DNA of 5,083 nucleotides. Source: DAOTZU01 sp034433995 (GTDB lineage: Bacteria; Chloroflexota; Anaerolineae; UBA1429). Both the position numbers and the translations under genes were made by a program. The stretch spans positions 1 through 5,083 of the forward strand of contig DAOTZU010000024.1 in the NCBI GenBank assembly GCA_034433995.1, given 5' to 3'. The notes under the pieces were generated by a model that was not told the origin of the DNA, did no database searches, and worked only from the letters and a program-made list of their open reading frames with translations. Shown in pieces: positions 1 to 5,083 of this stretch (position 1 is its first letter; each line of letters opens with the position of its first letter).

Positions 1-645
1 TCGGCCGCGTATCTCGGTTGCCGCGAGTGCTACGAGCTGTATCGCGGCGGCAATCCCAACGAACTGCGTTTTATCGTCAACTGGATCGGCTTCTGGTTCA
101 ATATCCCCGGCGTCACCCTGGACCCCACCGAGGTGGCCAACGACCTGTTCAACTCGGGCGTGGACGTGCTCCTTTCGGGCATCGATACCACCGAAGCCAT
201 CGTCGTGGCCGGCCAGCGGGCGGATAAGGGGCAGAAGGTGTGGGCCATCCCCTACGATTACGAGAACGCCTGCGAGATCAAGCCCGCCGTGTGCCTGGGC
301 ACGCCCTATTTCAACTGGGGCCCCGCGTACGTCCGTTACATCAAGGCCGCCCGCGAGGGCAAGCCCATCAAGGGCTGGGAGTGGGAAGGCCCCTATTGGA
401 AGGACATCAACGATCCTGATAAATCCCCTGTGGGATTCAAATTCGGCCCGGCCCTGACGGAACAGGAGAAAAAGAACCTGGAGGATTACATCCAGCGGCT
501 CGCGACCGGCAAGAGCAAGCTCTTTGTGGGGCCGCTGAACTTCCAGGATGGCTCCGTCTATCTCAAGGCGGGCGAACAGGCCGAGGACAAGGCCATCTGG
601 TACCTGCCGCAGCTCCTGCAAGGCATGGAAGGGGCCAGCAAGTAA
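1..645 (+). CDS. BMP/PnrA-type ABC transporter substrate-binding protein, 3' part only
   Basis: This is the C-terminal part (214 residues) of a BMP-family periplasmic or lipid-anchored binding protein, which captures the substrate for the importer encoded just downstream. The reading frame is open from the left edge and ends at TAA 643-645. The family usually has about 330-400 residues, so the lipoprotein signal and most of the first lobe are missing. Visible family features are the 'D..EVANDLFNSGVDVLLSGID' segment (about residues 41-62; the family pattern is A..li..GaDVI), then VWAIPYDY (80-87), the strand that normally ends near a substrate-contacting Asp, then LGTPYFNWGPAYV, matching the family's 'vltS..k.w..ay' segment. 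It is rich in Trp, Tyr and Phe, which suits stacking of an aromatic base. Cysteines at fragment positions 7, 10, 91 and 98 are notable for an exported protein. Known relatives bind nucleosides (PnrA, NupN); the substrate here is inferred only. Family assignment is strong, substrate weak. Confidence 0.9.
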   Translation, partial: SAAYLGCRECYELYRGGNPNELRFIVNWIGFWFNIPGVTLDPTEVANDLFNSGVDVLLSGIDTTEAIVVAGQRADKGQKVWAIPYDYENACEIKPAVCLGTPYFNWGPAYVRYIKAAREGKPIKGWEWEGPYWKDINDPDKSPVGFKFGPALTEQEKKNLEDYIQRLATGKSKLFVGPLNFQDGSVYLKAGEQAEDKAIWYLPQLLQGMEGASK

Positions 646-655
646 GCAGGGTAGC

Positions 656-684
656 GCGGGGAGCGGACGCCGTCCGCTCCCCGC
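656..684 (+). promoter_or_regulatory. Perfect intercistronic hairpin after the binding-protein gene
   Basis: The left arm GCGGGGAGCGGAC (656-668) and the right arm GTCCGCTCCCCGC (672-684) are exact reverse complements, separated by a 3-base loop GCC. Eleven of the 13 pairs are G-C. The hairpin starts 10 bases after the TAA of the binding-protein gene and ends 5 bases before the ribosome binding site of the ATPase gene. No T-run follows, so it does not look like a full intrinsic terminator. In ABC importer operons such hairpins commonly protect the 3' end of the binding-protein mRNA, or partly attenuate transcription, so that more binding protein than membrane components is made. The structure is seen directly; the role is inferred from other operons. 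Confidence 0.75.
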
Positions 685-689
685 AGCGT

Positions 690-695
690 GAGGTG
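690..695 (+). promoter_or_regulatory. Ribosome binding site of the ATPase gene
   Basis: GAGGTG matches the anti-Shine-Dalgarno complement and lies 11 bases before the GTG start at 707. It supports that start, because an in-frame TGA at 689-691 excludes any start further upstream. It sits 5 bases after the hairpin, so the stem leaves it exposed. Confidence 0.65.
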
Positions 696-706
696 GTGCA
701 GCCGGC

Positions 707-2173
707 GTGATCAAGATCGCACTGGAAGATATCCACAAATATTTTGGTCCCGTGCGGGCCAACGATGGCATCTCGCTGGAGATCGAAGGCGGCACCATCT
801 ACGGTCTCCTGGGCGAGAACGGCGCCGGCAAGACCACGCTGATGAAGATCCTCTCCGGCTACCAGAGCTATGACCAGGGGCGCATCGTGCTGGATGGGAA
901 ACCGGTGCGTTTTGCCTCGCCGGCTGAGGCCCTCCGCGCCGGCATCGGCATGTTGCATCAGGATCCCCTGGATATCCCCTCGCTGACCGTCTTGGATAAC
1001 CTGATGTTGGGCAGCGAGGGCGGTTTTTTGCAGCGCGAGCGCCAAGCCCGCGCCAACTTGCGCGCCTTGGCCCAGCGTTTCGGCTTTGCCTTGGATCCGG
1101 ATGCGCCGGTGCGCAGCCTGACCGTGGGCGAGCGTCAACAATTGGAGCTATTGCGGCTGCTCTCCTTGGGCGCGCGGGTGATCATCCTCGACGAGCCCAC
1201 CACCGGTATCTCTGCCCCGCAGAAGGCGCTGCTCTTTGAGACCCTGAAGCGCCTGGCGCAAGAGGGGCTGGCGGTGATCTTTGTCTCGCACAAGCTGGAC
1301 GAGGTGGAGCAGCTCTGTAGCCGGGTCACGGTGTTGCGCAACGGCCGCGTGGCGGGCCAGGCCACGGCCCCCTTCTCGGCCGATGCCTTGGTGCAGATGA
1401 TGTTCGGCCAGTGCCTCTCGGCCACGCCGCCCAAACGGGTGGCTTTGGGCGAGGTCGTCTTGGAGCTGGACGACGTCACCATCGTTACCTATCGCCTCAC
1501 GGTGCCCCATGTCTCCCTGCGTGTGCGCCAAGGGGAGGTGATCGGCCTGGCCGGCCTGGAGGGCAGCGGCCAGCGCCTTCTGATGCAGGCCTGTGCCGGG
1601 TTGCAGCCCATCGCCTCCGGAAGGCTGCGCATCGCCGGGCAAGAGATGGCCGGCCAGCCTTACCGCCGGTTTTTGCAACTGGGCGTGGGTTTTGTGCCCG
1701 CTGCTCGGCTGGAGGAAGGGATGGTGCCGGGCCTCACGTTGCGCGAGCATTTTGCCCTGGCCGCCCCGCAGCAGGGCCTCCTGATCCCCTGGAAGGAGGC
1801 CGAAGCCCGAGCGGAGGAGATGATCCGCGCCTTCAACATCATCGGCCACCCCCAGACACAGGTGCAGGACCTCTCCGGCGGCAACCAACAGCGCGCCCTT
1901 TTGGCGCTGCTGCCGGAGCACATGCGCCTCCTCATCCTGGAACATCCCACCCGCGGCCTCGACATCGGTTCCAGCCAGTGGATTTGGCACAAGCTCATGC
2001 AACGACGGGAACAGGGTACGGCCATCCTCTTTACCTCCACCGATCTCGACGAATTGGTGGAGCACAGCGACCGCATCGCCGTCTTTTCCGGCGGGGTGAT
2101 GGCAGAGCCCGTGCCGGCCAGCGAGCTTACCTGCGAGGAGCTGGGCTACCTGATCGGAGGACGCCGCCGATGA
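707..2173 (+). CDS. BMP-type (nucleoside) importer ATP-binding protein with two NBDs
   Basis: A cytoplasmic ATPase of 488 residues, the usual size for tandem-NBD ATPases of the RbsA/NupO (YufO) type; it powers import through the two permeases encoded next. NBD1 (about 1-235) has Walker A GENGAGKTTL (36-45), Q-loop Q85 in LHQD, signature LTVGERQQ (138-145), Walker B VIILDEPT (158-165) with catalytic E163, and H-loop H195 in VSHK. NBD2 (about 250-488) has a degenerate Walker A GLEGSGQRLL (283-292), where the Lys is Q289, a canonical signature LSGGNQQ (389-395), a Walker B reading LLILEHPTRGLD (408-419), and T445 where the H-loop His would be. The composite site from NBD1 Walker motifs plus NBD2 signature looks active and the other looks degenerate, as in the family. 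GTG at 707 is the only start between the in-frame TGA at 689-691 and the NBD1 domain. The gene overlaps the first permease gene by four bases. A sugar ATPase is less likely, given the BMP binding protein and the permease types. Confidence 0.95.
   Translation: MIKIALEDIHKYFGPVRANDGISLEIEGGTIYGLLGENGAGKTTLMKILSGYQSYDQGRIVLDGKPVRFASPAEALRAGIGMLHQDPLDIPSLTVLDNLMLGSEGGFLQRERQARANLRALAQRFGFALDPDAPVRSLTVGERQQLELLRLLSLGARVIILDEPTTGISAPQKALLFETLKRLAQEGLAVIFVSHKLDEVEQLCSRVTVLRNGRVAGQATAPFSADALVQMMFGQCLSATPPKRVALGEVVLELDDVTIVTYRLTVPHVSLRVRQGEVIGLAGLEGSGQRLLMQACAGLQPIASGRLRIAGQEMAGQPYRRFLQLGVGFVPAARLEEGMVPGLTLREHFALAAPQQGLLIPWKEAEARAEEMIRAFNIIGHPQTQVQDLSGGNQQRALLALLPEHMRLLILEHPTRGLDIGSSQWIWHKLMQRREQGTAILFTSTDLDELVEHSDRIAVFSGGVMAEPVPASELTCEELGYLIGGRRR
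2156..2161 (+). promoter_or_regulatory. Ribosome binding site of the first permease gene
   Basis: GGAGGA lies inside the last codons of the ATPase gene, 8 bases before the ATG at 2170. It is a strong, well-spaced Shine-Dalgarno sequence and fixes this start, although the same frame is open far upstream within the ATPase gene. With the ATGA stop/start overlap it points to translational coupling. Confidence 0.75.
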
Positions 2174-3204
2174 AACTCACTCCGCGGCTACAAAAGATAT
2201 TACTGGCCCTGGCCCCCATCGTGTGCACCTTGCTCTCCACCACGGTGATCCTGCTCTTGGCCGGCGCCAACCCGTTGGAGGCCTATGGCCATCTCCTGAG
2301 CGGGGCCTTTGAGAGCCCGCGCAAGATGGCCGATATTCTTGTGGCCCTGGTGCCTTTGCTGCTCTGCTCGGCGGGGATGTTGATCACCTTCGCCGCCGGG
2401 CTGTGGAACATCGGCGTGGAGGGGCAGATGGTGGCCGGCGCCCTCATGGCCACCTGGGCTGTGGAGAGCATCACCGCCCCGGCCCCCGTCATCTTGCCCC
2501 TCACCATCCTCGCCGGGCTGGCGGGGGGCGCGCTGTGGGGGCTTTTGGTGGGGGTGTTGCGCACCTATGGGCACATCAACGAGATCTTTGGCGGGCTCGG
2601 CCTGAACTTTGTGGCCGCGGCGCTGACCAACTATCTCATCTTTGGCCCCTGGAAGCCGCCCGACGGCGCCACCATGAGCGGCACGGACCCTTTTCCCCAG
2701 GCGGCTTGGATGCCCACCCTGGGCAACACCCGGGCCAGCCTCTTGCCCTTGCTCTTGGCCATCTTGGCCATTCTCCTGGTCTATGGGGTGTTGCGGCAGA
2801 CGTATTGGGGCCTCAAGCTCAAGGCCATCGGGCTGAACGCGACGGCGGCCCATCGTTTGGGGATCAACACCCGGTTGAATTTCTTGGCGGCCTTTGCCCT
2901 CTGTGGAGCCCTGGCCGGCCTGGCCGGTTCCATCCAGACCACTGCCGTCTACCATCGCTTGATCCCCAGCATCTCCGGCGGCTATGGGTATCTGGCCCAA
3001 TTGGTGGTGCTCTTGGCGGGGCGGCAGGCCGAATGGGTGCCGGTGGTGGTGCTCTTTTTCGCCATCGTCCAGGTGGGCAGCCCGCGCTTGGAGCTGCGCA
3101 TGCAACTCGATTCCTCCTTGGGCGGCGTGTTGCAGGCCAGCATGGTCCTCTTTTTCTTGCTGGTGCGGGGCCTGCGGCAACGCTTGGAGCGCAAAAAGGG
3201 GTAG
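2170..3204 (+). CDS. BMP-type ABC importer permease 1 (NupP/YufP-like)
   Basis: An inner-membrane permease of 344 residues in the BPD_transp_2 family, forming one half of the channel of the importer. The first helix is about 10-31. The family hallmark FAAGLWNIGVEGQM (74-87) follows the second helix, and a Gly- and Ala-rich helix spans about 107-130. INEIFGGLGLNFVA (136-149) replaces the more common 'NEVI.T.MLNYIA'. A non-membrane stretch (about 159-188) follows, then helices near 190-208 and 236-258. The cytoplasmic coupling loop is LKAIGLNATAAHRLGINT (217-234), and GGYGYLAQLVVLLAG (270-284) corresponds to the family's 'GyGf.giavALlG'. The C-terminus is basic (RLERKKG), in line with a cytoplasmic end. 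NupP-like permeases are about 340-360 residues, so the protein is complete. ATG at 2170 is chosen for the strong ribosome binding site and the overlap with the ATPase stop. The upstream open extension in this frame lies wholly inside the ATPase gene and is not credible protein. Confidence 0.94.
   Translation: MKLTPRLQKILLALAPIVCTLLSTTVILLLAGANPLEAYGHLLSGAFESPRKMADILVALVPLLLCSAGMLITFAAGLWNIGVEGQMVAGALMATWAVESITAPAPVILPLTILAGLAGGALWGLLVGVLRTYGHINEIFGGLGLNFVAAALTNYLIFGPWKPPDGATMSGTDPFPQAAWMPTLGNTRASLLPLLLAILAILLVYGVLRQTYWGLKLKAIGLNATAAHRLGINTRLNFLAAFALCGALAGLAGSIQTTAVYHRLIPSISGGYGYLAQLVVLLAGRQAEWVPVVVLFFAIVQVGSPRLELRMQLDSSLGGVLQASMVLFFLLVRGLRQRLERKKG
3196..3201 (+). promoter_or_regulatory. Weak ribosome binding site of the second permease gene
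   Basis: AAGGGG lies 6 bases before the ATG at 3208, within the last Lys-Lys-Gly codons of permease 1. It is a poor match to a full Shine-Dalgarno sequence, so the second permease probably depends on ribosomes finishing the first one three bases upstream. Confidence 0.45.
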
Positions 3205-3207
3205 CGT

Positions 3208-4182
3208 ATGGCCGATTCCTTGGCGGTCCAGACCATCGCCTCCGTGGTGGCCGCCGCCGTGCCCCTCATCTTTGCGGGCATCGGCGAGACCCTCACCGAG
3301 AAGGCGGGCATCGTCAACCTCTCGTTGGATGGCACCATCCTGCTCACGGCCATGGCGGGCTTTGGCGTGGCCCTGGCCACCGGCAGCGTCACGGTGGGGA
3401 TCTTGGTGGCCATGCTTTTGGGCGCGGCCATCGCCCTCATCGTCGCCTATGGCAGCATTGCCCTGCACCAAGACCAGGTGGCCATTGGCTTTGTCCTCAC
3501 GCTCCTCTGCGCCGATCTCAGCTCCTTCATCGGCAGGCCCCTGGCGGGCAAGCCGGGGCCCAGCGTCGCCCCGTGGCACATCCCCATCTTGGAGGATATC
3601 CCCGTCATCGGGCCCATCCTCTTTCAGCACAATATCCTGGTCTATCTCAGCTATCTGGCCATCCTGCTTTCCTGGCTGTGGATCTTTCACACCCAGCCGG
3701 GCCTGCGCTTGCGGGGGGTGGGCGAGCGGCCCGAGGCCGCCTACGCCCGTGGGGTGAACGTGAACAGGGTGCGTTACCTCTATACCTTGGCAGGCGGCGC
3801 GCTGGTGGGGCTGGCGGGGGCCGGCTACTCCCTGAGCACCAAATTGGGCTGGAGCCATCGCCACACCGCCGGCATGGGCTGGATCGCCCTGGCCATCGTC
3901 ATCTTCGGAGGGTGGAGCCCCTTCCGGGTGGCCTTGGGCGCCTATCTTTTCGGCTTTCTGAAGTCGTTGGGCAGCATCCTCCAGCCTATCTATCCCCAGG
4001 TTCCCACCCAGATCTTTCAGGCGGCGCCCTTTGCCTTGATGATCGTGGCGTTGCTGGTGGTCAGCGGGGATTTTGTGGAGCGCGTGCTCTTGCTCGCGCC
4101 GCCCAAGGTGCGTCCCATCCTGGCTGCTATCCTACGCGGCTCCCCGCCCGCCGGCCTGGGTAAGACCTTCCAGCCCGATTAG
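3208..4182 (+). CDS. BMP-type ABC importer permease 2 (NupQ/YufQ-like)
   Basis: The partner permease, 324 residues, also BPD_transp_2, completing the heterodimeric membrane channel. The hallmark of this subtype is at the N-terminus: PLIFAGIGETLTEKAGIVNL (19-38) continuing into SLDG (39-42), matching the family's 'G.l.sEraGv.NiglEG'. Then HQDQVAIGFVLTLL (87-100) corresponds to 'adq.vsG.aLnll'. The coupling loop is LRGVGERPEAAYARGVNVNRVRY (168-190), followed by a Gly-rich helix (about 194-209) and GMGWIALAIVIFGGWSP (222-238), matching the family's 'GrGfiAlAavIfG.w.P'. The last clear helix is near 276-294, and about 30 hydrophilic-to-mixed residues follow, ending in KTFQPD. The start at ATG 3208 comes three bases after the permease 1 TAG and fits the family N-terminus well. 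Length is near the usual 300-320. The gene is the last of the operon and ends nine bases from the convergent AEC gene. Confidence 0.94.
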   Translation: MADSLAVQTIASVVAAAVPLIFAGIGETLTEKAGIVNLSLDGTILLTAMAGFGVALATGSVTVGILVAMLLGAAIALIVAYGSIALHQDQVAIGFVLTLLCADLSSFIGRPLAGKPGPSVAPWHIPILEDIPVIGPILFQHNILVYLSYLAILLSWLWIFHTQPGLRLRGVGERPEAAYARGVNVNRVRYLYTLAGGALVGLAGAGYSLSTKLGWSHRHTAGMGWIALAIVIFGGWSPFRVALGAYLFGFLKSLGSILQPIYPQVPTQIFQAAPFALMIVALLVVSGDFVERVLLLAPPKVRPILAAILRGSPPAGLGKTFQPD

Positions 4183-4191
4183 CGCCCGCCC
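4183..4191. other. Convergent intergenic gap, no terminator seen
   Basis: Only nine bases separate the TAG of permease 2 (4180-4182) from the TGA of the - strand AEC gene (4192-4194). I see no hairpin with a T-run on either strand at this junction. Transcription from either side would therefore probably run into the 3' end of the opposite gene, or stop by another mechanism such as Rho. Confidence 0.6.
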
Positions 4192-5083
4192 TCAGCCCAG
4201 CCAGTAGAGCAGCGCCGTCAAGGTCAGGCTGCTCAGCAGCGTGGAGACCAAGATCACGCTGGTGACGTAATCGGCGTCAGCATCGAACTCGATGGCCATC
4301 AAGGCCGAGTTGACGGCGGTGGGGGTGGCGGCCTCCACGATGGCCACCTGCCGGGCCAGGCCCTGCAGGCCGCATAGCGGCGCCAACCCCAGCGCCACGC
4401 CGGCCCCCGCGATCAGCCGCAGCAAAGCCCCGATGGCCACCTGGCCATAGCGCCGGCTGAGCCGCGTCTGCGAGAGCTGCATCCCCAAAAGCAGCAGCAT
4501 GATGGGCACCGTGGCCTGGCTCAGGAGGGTGAGGGGGCGCATCAACGGCTCCGGCAGGGTGATCCTCCAAGTGCGGAGCAGCAGGGCCAGGCCAAAAGCG
4601 TACAGGCCGGGCAGCTTGAACACCCCCAGCAATCCCCGCCAGGCCCCACCGTTGCTGCGGAGGGCGAAAAAGACGCCCAGGGTGTTGATGACGAAATTAG
4701 AGGCCACGAAAAAGACCGTCCCCAGCTCCAGGCCCGCCTGGCCGAAGGAGAAGAGGATCACCGAGAGGCCGAAATTGCCCGCGTTGACAAAGGCCACGCT
4801 CAGGACCAGGGCGTCCACCTGGCGCCGGGGCCAGCGCAGCATCCCGCCCACCCCCAAGGCCAGGGCGCACAGGAGCCCGGTAAAAACCAGGACAAAGGCG
4901 ATCATCCGCCCGAACTGTTCCGCTGCCACCGAGGATTGCACGATATTGGCAAAGATCAGACACGGCGTGAGGATATAGATGGCCAGCCGGGAAAGGCTCC
5001 TTTTATCCACGCGCAACAGGCGATCGGCCAGCACCCCCACCGCCATCACCGCAAAGGCGGGGAGGACGTTGTGCACCAAGATG
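4192..5083 (-). CDS. AEC-family transporter (auxin efflux carrier / malate permease-like), start at or beyond the right edge
   Basis: An inner-membrane secondary carrier of the AEC (PF03547) family, about ten helices in two five-helix halves; characterised bacterial members include malate permeases, but the substrate cannot be read from sequence. Numbering from TTG at 5079, family features are LTPCLIF (37-43, the usual 'L.PaliF'), VNAGNFGLSV (98-107, the 'N.G.lGlp' broken-helix region of the first half) followed by LFSFGQAGLE (109-118), ATVPIMLLLLGMQL in the second half (family 'a..PlalllLGa.L'), and ATPTAVNS (251-258), the matching broken helix of the second half, followed by STLLSSLTL near the end. 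It has 295 residues from TTG 5079, close to the usual 300-320. TTG 5079 or GTG 5076 could be the start, but the codon before (ATC) is open and only four bases remain, so the true start may lie outside the window. Family assignment is strong; substrate and start are uncertain. Confidence 0.9.
   Translation of the reverse strand, partial: ILVHNVLPAFAVMAVGVLADRLLRVDKRSLSRLAIYILTPCLIFANIVQSSVAAEQFGRMIAFVLVFTGLLCALALGVGGMLRWPRRQVDALVLSVAFVNAGNFGLSVILFSFGQAGLELGTVFFVASNFVINTLGVFFALRSNGGAWRGLLGVFKLPGLYAFGLALLLRTWRITLPEPLMRPLTLLSQATVPIMLLLLGMQLSQTRLSRRYGQVAIGALLRLIAGAGVALGLAPLCGLQGLARQVAIVEAATPTAVNSALMAIEFDADADYVTSVILVSTLLSSLTLTALLYWLG

Noticed and set aside
511..526. Short inverted repeat AAGAGC/GCTCTT inside the binding-protein gene
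   Set aside because: The arms are six bases with only two bases between them, too close for a stable hairpin, and they sit in conserved coding sequence. Likely chance.
656..684. Calling the intercistronic hairpin a full intrinsic terminator
   Set aside because: No T-run follows the right arm, and the next gene belongs to the same transporter with its ribosome binding site just after the stem, so complete termination is unlikely.
563..2076. Several - strand open frames opposite the ATPase gene (563-1141, 1135-1482, 1148-2065, 1660-2076)
   Set aside because: All oppose an intact, motif-rich ATPase and show no domain, start context or codon bias of their own.
1411..2169. Upstream in-frame extension of permease 1, which could suggest a fusion protein
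   Set aside because: The extension lies wholly inside the ATPase gene in a different frame and gives a Pro/Arg/His-rich non-domain peptide. The strong ribosome binding site and the ATG at 2170 mark the true start.
2200..3864. A 554-codon open frame on the - strand across both permease genes
   Set aside because: It lies antisense to two well-supported permeases. Its translation is rich in Gln, Gly, His, Asp and Pro with no domain, as expected from the complement of GC-rich codons that lack stops. No credible ribosome binding site or intergenic space supports it.
2403..4163. A 586-codon + strand open frame spanning both permease genes in another frame
   Set aside because: Its translation is low-complexity (Gly, His, Arg, Ala, Pro) and has no recognisable motif. 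It is a shadow caused by high third-position GC.
4499..4978. A + strand open frame of 159 codons opposite the AEC gene
   Set aside because: Its product is rich in Arg, Lys and Pro with no motif, while the opposite strand encodes a convincing ten-helix carrier.

Overview
The window is GC-rich and almost fully coding. It carries the 3' part of one ABC transporter operon on the + strand, followed by a convergent single transporter gene on the - strand that runs to or past the right edge. The codons are rich in G/C at third positions, with frequent TTG, CTC and CTG leucine codons. This and the style of the permease and binding-protein motifs suggest a bacterium of the Chloroflexota (Anaerolineae-like) type. 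That is a weak inference from remembered family motifs; no rRNA or taxonomic marker is present.

Layout. Positions 1-645 hold the C-terminal 214 residues of a BMP/PnrA-type (basic membrane protein family) substrate-binding lipoprotein; its start lies left of the window. A 61-base gap holds a perfect 13-bp GC-rich hairpin (656-684) and the ribosome binding site of the next gene. Positions 707-2173 encode a double-NBD ATPase that starts with GTG. Positions 2170-3204 encode the first permease, overlapping the ATPase gene by four bases (ATGA). Positions 3208-4182 encode the second permease, three bases after the first permease's stop and in the same reading frame. On the - strand, 4192-5083 encodes an AEC-family (auxin efflux carrier / malate permease-like) 10-helix carrier whose stop is nine bases from the stop of the second permease.

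How the genes work together. Binding protein, tandem ATPase and two dissimilar BPD_transp_2 permeases form the complete set of a BMP-type importer, the architecture of Bacillus subtilis NupNOPQ (YufNOPQ) and related nucleoside importers. The expected substrate is a purine or other nucleoside, but nothing here fixes it. The binding protein captures the substrate outside the membrane, the two permeases make a heterodimeric channel, and the ATPase energises it from the cytoplasm. In the ATPase only one composite ATP site appears catalytically complete. The hairpin after the binding-protein gene fits the usual need for more binding protein than membrane components. The AEC gene is a separate transcription unit, with no visible functional tie beyond also being a transporter.

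No mobile element, CRISPR array, tRNA, rRNA or tandem repeat was seen, and no gene-free stretch exceeds about 60 bases. The content is ordinary transporter biology. The observations most worth checking are the intercistronic hairpin, the single-stop in-frame junction between the two permeases, and the unusual residues in the second ATPase domain.
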